A stretch of DNA of 64,000 nt from a virus: the IMG/VR virus record IMGVR_UViG_3300050821_018050, positions 1-64,000 of that record. The stretch is one strand, 5' to 3'. Below the pieces are notes generated by a model, which worked only from the letters and a program-made list of their open reading frames with translations, was not told where the DNA came from and searched no databases. How positions within the stretch are numbered: the stretch's first letter is position 1; every line of letters starts with the position of its first letter. The translations under genes were made by a program, and so were the position numbers. Positions 56,726-64,000 of this stretch are shown one piece after another.

Positions 56726-57240
56726 TGTCCAATATTGACTATTTCCGAGCACTGCAAATCCTCGCATTAAATGCTGTGGAAAATCAGGACGGCGATTCTT
56801 TTTACAGAAAGGTCGCTCGATGGTATTCTCGTGAATTTGCCACTCCTCTTGCTGAAGTTGATTTAATTCCAGAAACTACACTATTTCAAACGTTTTACGA
56901 AGATACATTTGATTCTATGTACCATGGGGATGAAGAGCAAAAGAAACAATATGAAATTTATCGGGCAGATATTATTTCCGGTAAGGCTAATAGTCAAGAT
57001 GAAGAAGATGAAAAGTGGGCACAAGAGGAAATAGCCAAACTAAAGGCCGCTGAAAGACCAAAGAAAGATATTAGTCAAATCATTGATAATACAGCGAAAC
57101 ATGTTAGTGATATGGTAAATAAGGCTAAATTAGACAGACAAAAAGGACCGTCAGTAGACCCTAATATTTCAAAAGAAGGCGAGATAAATCTTGATGGCAT
57201 TCGTCTTCTCGGAGAAGATCCTTCAATTCCATCGAATTAA
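56725..57240 (+). CDS. tail assembly chaperone candidate 2 (171 aa)
   Basis: A mostly helical, acidic protein with NAVENQDGDSFYRKVARWYS and an acidic Glu/Asp-rich stretch (SQDEEDEKWAQEEIAKL). It starts at the last base of the previous stop (TAATG), consistent with two cooperating chaperones, here without an obvious frameshift. A CCTAATATT copy lies inside its 3' end. Confidence 0.6.
   Translation: MSNIDYFRALQILALNAVENQDGDSFYRKVARWYSREFATPLAEVDLIPETTLFQTFYEDTFDSMYHGDEEQKKQYEIYRADIISGKANSQDEEDEKWAQEEIAKLKAAERPKKDISQIIDNTAKHVSDMVNKAKLDRQKGPSVDPNISKEGEINLDGIRLLGEDPSIPSN
57160..57168 (+). promoter_or_regulatory. late-type motif inside a coding region
   Basis: CCTAATATT in frame as codons of the DPNIS segment of the preceding gene, about 90 nt upstream of the tape-measure ATG. 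It could be an internal promoter or chance. Confidence 0.4.
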
Positions 57241-57257
57241 GATAAGTATTTGTAATC

Positions 57258-59519
57258 ATGGCAAAAATTGAGTTTAGTGCAAATTTCCGCGATGCCGAGC
57301 TAGTTGCTTCTGCAATTAAAAACCTTCAAAAGGAATTGATTGCACTCGGTAATGTTGGAGCTGGAGCTGGTAAGCAAGTTAATACTGCTTTTAAATCACT
57401 TGGCGAATCCATTGCCAAAATCCAAGAAATATCTCGCGGTGCCGGATCTATCAAGGAATTGACTAATCAGGTAGACCAATTAGCTAAAATGGGAACAAGC
57501 GTACAAGCTTTTGCCAGATCGTTCGATTCAATTGGTAAATCTATTAATTCTGCCATCGGCGATGCTCAAGTAGGAGCATTCAAGAATTTAAAAAATGCTA
57601 TCGTTGATATTAAAAAAGAGATGGATGGCTACAAAGATAAGATCCAAGAGATTAACTATAATCTTCCAATCATTGAAGCTCGTCATGGTAGAGATTCTGC
57701 CGAATACAAAGCCGCACAAGCAGATCGTAAAGGAACTGCCGTAGCCTATTCAGAACTAGATCGACAAAAAAAACAAGCTGAATGGTCTGAAACGATGAAC
57801 CGTCCATTGGGTAGCCCTGAATCATTTTTCGGAAGAATGACCCCCAATAAAATTTTAGACTCTGCAAAAAATGTAGCAGCTGGATTGTATGTAGGCGGAG
57901 AAACATCTTTTGAATTAGGCACTATGTCGATGCGTTCGAGCATTCAACAAAGACGATTAAGAATGCAAGTTGGAGATGAAGCTAATGCCGGTGACCCTAC
58001 TTTGGCTATCTTAAGGGCCAACGGCGTCGGATTAGAAAATGGCGCTATGAGCTTTTCTAAAGGCGGCTCGTATGCTAGTGAATACGGAAAAGAAGCCTTA
58101 AAATATGCGGGTATTATAGGAGCAGGGTTACTTAATCCGCTTCTAGGAGTCGCAGCATTTGGCGGAGTAGCCACCAATGGTGGATTCCGTGGAATTGGTG
58201 AAATTAATGCAGCGGCCCAAGGTCGTGTTCGTAATATGGACAAAGACTATTATGAAAAATCATTCGCCCCCGCTTATCAGTCTTACAATGCGAATTTCGC
58301 AGCTTTTGAAGATCAGTACAGAATGTATGGAGATACAGACGTAAATTTAAATACTGCAGGTTTTATGCGTCAAGGAATGAGCCGTGAACGTTTGTCCCCA
58401 GCTCTAAACGCTGTGACTGGATATGGTGGCAGAGCTAACCCAGGAAACGCTTCTGATATTGATATGCTAGATGCGCAACGTAGATATGGCGTCACAGCTC
58501 AAGGGCAGGCACAATTAGCTCGTATGTCGAGATACAATACCTCTACTCCCATAATGGGGAATTATCGTTCGTTCATGAATAGTACTGGAGTAGGCGGAGA
58601 TATTGCCGCTCGTCGTATTGTGAGCGATCAAGCATTTGAAATGGCCGAATCTCTTGGACCAACTAATGCAAATATCGGAGGTAATACTTTATCTGCAGCC
58701 ACTAATGCTGCTGGCGCGACTGGAATGTATAATTCAGCAGCAGGCGGTATTAATGTTGAAGGAGCCCAAGCTGCGGTTACGGCAACCCAAACAGTGTCTG
58801 CTCAGATGAAAAATCCTTCGAATATAATGAATGCCATGTATACTCAGAAGTTAATTACTTTGGGTGTAAGTGATATTCGTACCATTCAAATGATCAATAG
58901 TGAAATGGCTGATGGTGGTGGTATTACTGATCGTGCTGTTAATATTATTGCAGGTATTCGTAAAGCTAAAGGATTACCCGCAATGTCTCCTGCAGATATT
59001 AAATCATCGTTAGGCGGAGTGGGCACAGCAATCAATACTCAGCGTAAAAATTTACTCATGAACTCTGTGGATGCTAAAGTGGCAGCTGAAAATGGATTAA
59101 ACCAAGGTGGTTTTATGATGACCGGAACCACTAAGGGTGCTGCCGGTGGTTTTTTTGATATGGTCCAGGCTGCAACTGGTGGCATGAATGCCGCTGCGCC
59201 TGCTGGCCCAACAGTTGGACCTTACCATCCAGGTGAAGGGGGTGGCGCTAATTATCAAGCAAGAGGAGCTGACGTTGCAGAAGCTGGTAAGGCAAAAACA
59301 GAAGCTCTTAAATTAGAATCTTTCGAAAATTTAAATGATAACATGCAAAAAACCGTACATCAAACCGTTTATTCTGCCATAGCAGATGCACTCATTGATA
59401 GCGGCAATGAAATCAAACAAAAAGTTAAAGAAGCTATTGATGAATCGGCCCCAAAAAGCCCGGTCCAGTCTGGTAAAGTTTTTAATGGAACTGGTAATGG
59501 AATTAACGGTAAAATTTAA
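57258..59519 (+). CDS. tail tape measure protein
   Basis: 753 residues with long helical segments in the first 180 (AELVASAIKNLQKELIALGN; LKNAIVDIKKEMDGYKDKIQ), hydrophobic Gly/Ala-rich stretches around 270-305 and a helical C-terminus. Its place between the chaperone candidates and the baseplate hub is standard. At about 1.5 angstrom per residue it would set a tail of roughly 110 nm, a rule of thumb only. Confidence 0.82.
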   Translation: MAKIEFSANFRDAELVASAIKNLQKELIALGNVGAGAGKQVNTAFKSLGESIAKIQEISRGAGSIKELTNQVDQLAKMGTSVQAFARSFDSIGKSINSAIGDAQVGAFKNLKNAIVDIKKEMDGYKDKIQEINYNLPIIEARHGRDSAEYKAAQADRKGTAVAYSELDRQKKQAEWSETMNRPLGSPESFFGRMTPNKILDSAKNVAAGLYVGGETSFELGTMSMRSSIQQRRLRMQVGDEANAGDPTLAILRANGVGLENGAMSFSKGGSYASEYGKEALKYAGIIGAGLLNPLLGVAAFGGVATNGGFRGIGEINAAAQGRVRNMDKDYYEKSFAPAYQSYNANFAAFEDQYRMYGDTDVNLNTAGFMRQGMSRERLSPALNAVTGYGGRANPGNASDIDMLDAQRRYGVTAQGQAQLARMSRYNTSTPIMGNYRSFMNSTGVGGDIAARRIVSDQAFEMAESLGPTNANIGGNTLSAATNAAGATGMYNSAAGGINVEGAQAAVTATQTVSAQMKNPSNIMNAMYTQKLITLGVSDIRTIQMINSEMADGGGITDRAVNIIAGIRKAKGLPAMSPADIKSSLGGVGTAINTQRKNLLMNSVDAKVAAENGLNQGGFMMTGTTKGAAGGFFDMVQAATGGMNAAAPAGPTVGPYHPGEGGGANYQARGADVAEAGKAKTEALKLESFENLNDNMQKTVHQTVYSAIADALIDSGNEIKQKVKEAIDESAPKSPVQSGKVFNGTGNGINGKI

Positions 59520-61564
59520 TGCAACATCCAAGAATTAATATTATTGCAAATGGCGAAACGGTAAATGGTTACACAAAACATGATAGAAATGTCGGGTGGA
59601 CAATTGCCTTTATTAGATTTGCCGAACCGGCATCTGCCTATGCCGCACGCACCGATTTGAATAAAACATTAAAAATGTTAATTGTTGAAAACGATTGCGT
59701 TAATGTTCAGATCACTAATAGTAAAACAAGTTTTGCCAAAACCTGTTCTTTGACCATGAAAGTCACTGATGATTGGTATGCATCAAATGTAAATCCAGGA
59801 GATTGGGTATTTGTTTGGTTAAATAATTCTCAAGATCAAAATAATCAATTACAGAACGCCATCGCATCTCAAAATTTTTCTAATCAGTCCCTTATTAATG
59901 GGTGGACATCCGGCTTAAAGTTTTGTGGTCGAGTACTTAATCTTGGTGCTGTTGACTCAATTACCGTGAATGGAATGAGAACTTTGGCCCAAACCGTCAA
60001 TTGCCAAGCTTTCTTGGAATTAGCGACTTCTATTTATTATACTTATATTAGTCAATCCGTTATTAATCCAGCAGCCGGAACTCCGTCTGGGATTTTAGCG
60101 CCAGGATTTAATCCAGATATCATTTCAAGGACTGCGGCAGTGGAAACTTCGCTTAAAGCGGCAAATTATATGACCTCATTTGCTGATAAATTTATTAGCT
60201 TATATTCATCTGGTACCGCTTCATGGACCCCCGATTCCGTAGTAGGATATTTATTTGCTCTTACTATGGGAGTAGATAGGATGCATAATCCAGCCAACGC
60301 TTTCCTTACAAATGGCATTAATGGAACATTCAATGATGCCATCACTATTCCAAAAGATGTAGATAATCTTTTGGGTGCTCGGGGAGCTACGCGACTCTGC
60401 CAAGCTTACCAAGTTATTTTGGGAATACAAAAATACAAAAATTACAATGGTAGTCAAGCGTCATTATTAGCTCCAGCTTTTAACGATACACCGACCAATA
60501 GTTCAATCATATTACAAACACCCGCAAGGTGTAAAGGCTTTGTTCCATTCTATCCTCCTCAATGGGACAACACGCCTATTTGGTCCATTCTAAATCAATA
60601 TACAAATCCTGTAGTGAATGAAATGTACACAGCGCTTCGTATGAATAGTAATGGAATGATTCAGCCAACTTTAATAGTAAGAGAAAAACCACTTAGCACT
60701 GGTCTTTACGCTGCATTAACTAATCCACAATTGAACCAAGGAGCTATCGATAGACTGCCTGCAAAAGTTAAAAATCAAGTCCAACCTAATGCGACGCCTA
60801 TAGCGAAATCTTCAGCCGATTTTAAAACAAAATCTTCAGCCGCAGATCCTCATGGATACGGCCCTCAGTCAACAGAAAGAACTTTTTTTGGGGAATTGCC
60901 ACGTTGGGTAATTGATGAATCAATGATTCAATCCGTTAACACCACCACTTCTGAATCTTCCAGGATCAATTTTGTTCAAGTATGGGGCAGATCAGCCGGT
61001 GTTGAATATTTAGGAATTAATGAACAAGCTTCACAAGGAACTATGCTTGGCCAAATGGCGATGGGAAATTATTTTGCAGATACTGCCGATATTTCTCGCC
61101 ATGGGTTACGAGCATATATCGAAACATCTCCATTTGATGTATCAGTTAATCAAAATGGGTCAGAAGCTCCTCAATGGGCAAGAATGCGTGCCGACTGGAT
61201 GTTTAATGGACATCTTAAACTTGAAGGATCTATTTCTTGCATTGGAATTCAAGAACCTATTTGTGAAGGTGACAATATTGAGGTACGTGGGATAGTTTAC
61301 CATATTGATAGTGTTGGCCACTCCGCAGGTATTTCTCCGAATGGGCAAAAAACTTTTAGTACAGTGTTGCAAGTATCAAATGGAATGTTGGCTGATGGAT
61401 TAGATGATAAAAATCCACCAAAATATATGTGCCATTTACCGAAAGGTCGTGCCGGTCATCCTGGTCCTGGCTATACAGAAGTACAAACTCGTGATAGTTC
61501 TAGTAAGAAACGTAATTCCCAAGGAGATTTACAAGGCTCTGATGAGGATTCTCAAGATGAATAG
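59519..61564 (+). CDS. baseplate hub-like protein (681 aa)
   Basis: Located directly after the tape measure. The N-terminal part contains FAKTCSLTMKVTDDWYASNV followed by NPGDWVFVWL, similar in style to hub proteins that form a pseudo-hexameric ring under the tail tube. IVYHIDSVGHSAGISPNGQK and FSTVLQVSNGM near the C-terminus resemble the closing strands of gpD/gp27-type hubs. The start overlaps the tape measure stop by 1 nt. Confidence 0.68.
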   Translation: MQHPRINIIANGETVNGYTKHDRNVGWTIAFIRFAEPASAYAARTDLNKTLKMLIVENDCVNVQITNSKTSFAKTCSLTMKVTDDWYASNVNPGDWVFVWLNNSQDQNNQLQNAIASQNFSNQSLINGWTSGLKFCGRVLNLGAVDSITVNGMRTLAQTVNCQAFLELATSIYYTYISQSVINPAAGTPSGILAPGFNPDIISRTAAVETSLKAANYMTSFADKFISLYSSGTASWTPDSVVGYLFALTMGVDRMHNPANAFLTNGINGTFNDAITIPKDVDNLLGARGATRLCQAYQVILGIQKYKNYNGSQASLLAPAFNDTPTNSSIILQTPARCKGFVPFYPPQWDNTPIWSILNQYTNPVVNEMYTALRMNSNGMIQPTLIVREKPLSTGLYAALTNPQLNQGAIDRLPAKVKNQVQPNATPIAKSSADFKTKSSAADPHGYGPQSTERTFFGELPRWVIDESMIQSVNTTTSESSRINFVQVWGRSAGVEYLGINEQASQGTMLGQMAMGNYFADTADISRHGLRAYIETSPFDVSVNQNGSEAPQWARMRADWMFNGHLKLEGSISCIGIQEPICEGDNIEVRGIVYHIDSVGHSAGISPNGQKTFSTVLQVSNGMLADGLDDKNPPKYMCHLPKGRAGHPGPGYTEVQTRDSSSKKRNSQGDLQGSDEDSQDE

Positions 61565-62489
61565 TTTTAATCAACTGTACCTTGGCGTTATCCAAGAAGT
61601 ATATTCTCCGGGTGATCCGTTGAATGCTTCTAAATATCAATACGAATATCGTGTTTTGATATCAGGTGACGGCAATGCGCAAATACCATGCAAATGCATA
61701 AGAATGGATCCATATGGTTCATATCATAATTACCAAGACGCCGTACTCTCTAAAGGCTATCGCGTATTTGTACAGTTTCCCAGAGGTGATCGTTCTATGG
61801 GAGTCATCATGGGCGGCTCAAGATTCCGGCAGGAAGTACAAGACCCCAAAGCAGGAATTATCTATGAGCATAGATTCAACGAAGTGGTCAATACCGTCGA
61901 CTTCACAGGGGCCTGGACTACTCGCACCACTTCCGGGACATTTCTAAAAGTAGAAAAAAATAAAGTCACAATTTCAGATACTCTTATTCAACAACCTGGT
62001 TACCAAAATACAAATTTTCAGGCTCAGAACAATGCAGCTTCTCCAGTTACTACCGATCCTTTTGATGGTGAATTTATTATTTTGGATAAAGCTGCAGGAC
62101 AGCTTTGGATCAACACTAATCAGTTTAAAGTCGTAGTAAATAAAAATGCTGATATACATGTTCGTGCGGACTCCAATGTTGTTCTTGATGGGGCTGCGAC
62201 TATTACCGTTGGTAAAGATGCCAATGTAACCGTTAATGGAAACGCTAATGTAAACGTGGCTAAAGACTTACAAGCAAATGTAACTGGTGAATTAAAAGCA
62301 ACAGTTGGAAAAGATGCCACGATCACCTCATCTGGCTCAGTGAAAGTTAGCGCCAAAGACATATCGCTGCAGGCGCAAGGTGCTAGTTTCCCTTTAGCCG
62401 CATTATTAACAACTACTTCAGATCCCATAATCGACTATATTACAGGAATTCCCACCCAAGGCACACCAACTATTAAAGCAGGCGAATAA
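61557..62489 (+). CDS. baseplate spike protein, gp5/gpV-like (310 aa)
   Basis: Starts at ATG 61557, overlapping the hub stop by 8 nt; an upstream frame extension to 61404 lies entirely in hub coding sequence and is rejected. An OB-fold-like N-terminal part (YRVLISGDGNAQIPCKCIRM, VFVQFPRGDRSMGVIMGGSR) is followed, from about residue 200, by a repetitive beta-prism region: NADIHVRADSNVVLDGAATI and ITVGKDANVTVNGNANVNVA. This is the usual design of the membrane-piercing tail spike. Confidence 0.78.
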   Translation: MNSFNQLYLGVIQEVYSPGDPLNASKYQYEYRVLISGDGNAQIPCKCIRMDPYGSYHNYQDAVLSKGYRVFVQFPRGDRSMGVIMGGSRFRQEVQDPKAGIIYEHRFNEVVNTVDFTGAWTTRTTSGTFLKVEKNKVTISDTLIQQPGYQNTNFQAQNNAASPVTTDPFDGEFIILDKAAGQLWINTNQFKVVVNKNADIHVRADSNVVLDGAATITVGKDANVTVNGNANVNVAKDLQANVTGELKATVGKDATITSSGSVKVSAKDISLQAQGASFPLAALLTTTSDPIIDYITGIPTQGTPTIKAGE

Positions 62490-63229
62490 TGGCTGTTCAA
62501 CCGTCAGTACTCACACAATTATTCACGACAAAAGCCCACACATATATTTTGGCAGCGGATAATGCTCGTGTTCCGGGCAGAGCAAATTACAATGGCCCGC
62601 TCGCTCAACCCAATCCCCAATATTTTATGAAGTACGCTCAAGGCGTGGCAACTGGTATCGCAATAGGAACTCCTTCAGTAAATTTCATAACAGCTGATAC
62701 TGGAGTTATGGGAGCCCCACCAATTCCAGGCGCTGGTGCAGGAATCGGGATAATCGTCGATGCATTATATTTTGAAAAAACTTGTTATTCGTTAATTCAG
62801 CAAGCTTTACAGGCAAAATATAATGGTACGTCAGTTATTGAGCCATACGCTTCATTAACGCCCACGAGCAATGGAGTTTATTTGAAGGCTATTTGCCAAG
62901 CTCTTGGTGAAGCTATCAAAGAGCATTACGCAACTTGCTGGACATTAACTTCAGTTCACCCATTAATTTATATTGGAACAGGTCTTATAGTCGATGGCGC
63001 ATTTTCTGGAATCCAACAAAACCTAGTCTCTTCTTCAATAATGGGCCAATTATCTGGTTTTAATGGAGATTTTTTGCAAACCATGATAGATCAAATCGCC
63101 TTAGCTTATAAAATGACAATAGAAAAAATGTCCACCGGTCAAGTAGCCATCGTAGGAGTATGTGTTCCAAGTCCTGGACAAATATGCGGTATTGGATCTG
63201 TTGGAGCTGGTACCGGCGTAGCTACATAA
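62489..63229 (+). CDS. baseplate-region protein (246 aa)
   Basis: Hydrophobic, Gly/Ala-rich protein with ADTGVMGAPPIPGAGAGIGI, KMTIEKMSTGQVAIVGVCVP and SPGQICGIGSVGAGTG. Overlaps the spike stop by 1 nt. Baseplate or tail-tip role from context; no family recognised. Confidence 0.62.
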   Translation: MAVQPSVLTQLFTTKAHTYILAADNARVPGRANYNGPLAQPNPQYFMKYAQGVATGIAIGTPSVNFITADTGVMGAPPIPGAGAGIGIIVDALYFEKTCYSLIQQALQAKYNGTSVIEPYASLTPTSNGVYLKAICQALGEAIKEHYATCWTLTSVHPLIYIGTGLIVDGAFSGIQQNLVSSSIMGQLSGFNGDFLQTMIDQIALAYKMTIEKMSTGQVAIVGVCVPSPGQICGIGSVGAGTGVAT

Positions 63230-63264
63230 ACCTCCACTAGTTTGTGGAACCTCTTATACAACCC

Positions 63265-63273
63265 CCTAATATT
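63265..63273 (+). promoter_or_regulatory. late-type promoter motif CCTAATATT
   Basis: Exact core 11 nt before ATG 63285. The flanking ATATTTAAGG matches the copy at 206. Confidence 0.65.
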
Positions 63274-63284
63274 TAAGGTATCCC

Positions 63285-64000
63285 ATGGCAACTAATTCCC
63301 CTCTTACTAATGGTGCATTAAATTTTGATGCAGAGTCGCAACAAGCGCAATCCTCTATTGATCAACTTAGTTCCGATCTAAAGGATTACTCACATCCCCC
63401 CACTGCAACTCCGGCCAAAACCTATAGATATCAAAACTCTATATTTGATCCAGCTGTTGACTTGGTAACCCTTTCCTCTGCCAATTTCAACGAATTATTT
63501 GATGAATTAGATTTTACCAGACAATATGGGTACACTTTTTGTATTTATTCAAGTGACAATAAATTCCAAAAGGTAGCCTATTCCTTTCCATTGCCACCAC
63601 AAAGTATTTCCATTAGTGTGCCCGCAGCTGTTAGCGGTACCGTTACTATGAAAGGATACGTAGAAGACCACAATGGTGCTCCTATTCGTAGAATTAGTTT
63701 ACGTGGAACTACCGGTATTTACCAAGAAGTCAGCGCTCAAGATCCTGGCAGTACTGGACCAAATTCATTGCTCAGCTCTCTTTTAAAAAATACATTCCAG
63801 TCTGCTGTACGTGTAGCTAACCAAGCCACTGCTTTAGCTGGTACAGTTTCATCAATTTTCAGTGGATCTAGCCCGCTTTCTGCCCGTATTAATTGGAATA
63901 ATTCCGATGTATCTAGTAGAAAACTTCTTACTGGATACGAAGCTGCGCATACTTTGTACCGTTTTTTAGATGGTTATCTTGCGATGAAGAAACAAACAGC
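63285..64000 (+). CDS. baseplate/tail structural protein, 5' part
   Basis: An open frame from ATG 63285 (MATNSPLTNGALNFDAESQQ) runs off the right edge with no stop in 238 codons. It contains SFPLPPQSISISVPAAVSGT and VTMKGYVEDHNGAPIRRISL followed by RGTTG, a pattern seen in large baseplate proteins of environmental myophages. It begins a new late transcript after the baseplate gene at 62489. Exact role unknown. Confidence 0.68.
   Translation, partial: MATNSPLTNGALNFDAESQQAQSSIDQLSSDLKDYSHPPTATPAKTYRYQNSIFDPAVDLVTLSSANFNELFDELDFTRQYGYTFCIYSSDNKFQKVAYSFPLPPQSISISVPAAVSGTVTMKGYVEDHNGAPIRRISLRGTTGIYQEVSAQDPGSTGPNSLLSSLLKNTFQSAVRVANQATALAGTVSSIFSGSSPLSARINWNNSDVSSRKLLTGYEAAHTLYRFLDGYLAMKKQT

Noticed and set aside
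56339-57240. Programmed frameshift joining the two tail chaperone candidates
   Set aside because: The two genes meet at TAATG with no slippery heptamer seen near the junction, so re-initiation is the simpler explanation.
61404-61556. N-terminal extension of the spike gene
   Set aside because: It lies wholly within the hub gene in another frame. The ATG at 61557 gives the usual short overlap and a family-like N-terminus.
1-64000. Prophage signs such as integrase, att site or repressor-operator region
   Set aside because: None found in this window. The tiny HTH protein at 41511-41813 has a sigma-like rather than repressor-like motif, and no att-type repeat was seen beside the tRNA-like gene.

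Overview
The window is a continuous piece of a large, AT-rich, tailed double-stranded DNA phage genome with a contractile tail (myovirus type). It holds a terminase, portal, MuF-like protein, prohead protease, major capsid protein, tail sheath, tail tube, tape measure, baseplate hub and spike, and a fibre with beta-helix-like sequence. There is no integrase, no att site and no bacterial housekeeping gene. The host cannot be read directly. Sigma70-like promoters and good Shine-Dalgarno sequences suggest an ordinary bacterial host. A collagen-like lipoprotein with a Gram-negative-style lipobox (48789-49262) makes a diderm host plausible; Bdellovibrio-like environmental bacteria are only a guess.

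Layout. 1-7000: packaging and portal block (possible small terminase end, two tiny genes, TerL, portal, MuF). 7001-15907: a mobile GIY-YIG insertion, a prohead protease fused to a kinase-like domain, and a 1989-residue solenoid protein. 15904-17118 (minus): a cassette of five very small accessory genes. 17303-20025: decoration candidate, acidic scaffold/core protein and major capsid protein, closed by a strong terminator. 20085-27134: a non-virion block with sigma70 promoters (HNH nuclease, a tandem cluster of tiny paralogous genes, nucleotidyltransferase, VWA/MoxR-AAA pair, RNase HI). 27155-43622: ClpP-like protease, neck and connector genes, a virion transglycosylase, and two multidomain proteins carrying a 2H phosphoesterase and a VTC-type triphosphate-tunnel domain. 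43666-47323: sheath and tube. 47381-49884 (minus): accessory genes including a CYTH triphosphatase, lipoprotein and dNMP kinase. 50038-52611: fibre. 52612-54854 (minus): tRNA-like gene and six small genes. 55001-64000: holin-like pair, tail chaperone candidates, tape measure, hub, spike and baseplate genes.

Two transcription grammars are visible. Virion genes on the plus strand are repeatedly preceded by CCTAATATT, which looks like a late promoter core. Accessory genes on both strands use TTGAC(A/T)-17-TATNNT promoters, and in many of them the start codon sits exactly 6 nt after the -10 hexamer. That predicts leaderless mRNAs; one tRNA-like gene also begins exactly at the predicted +1.

Two protein-level patterns stand out. 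Many head-region proteins contain a hydrophobic-x-K-S-E motif (often LGKSE/MGKSE), a candidate prohead-protease site or capsid-targeting signal. Several of them are multidomain proteins with phosphoryl or nucleotide chemistry, which suggests a virion-packaged enzyme set. In addition, many tiny proteins scattered between large genes share an N-terminal LExRIL-like signature, which points to a repeatedly duplicated accessory family. No similarity search was run; all family names come from motifs read by eye.
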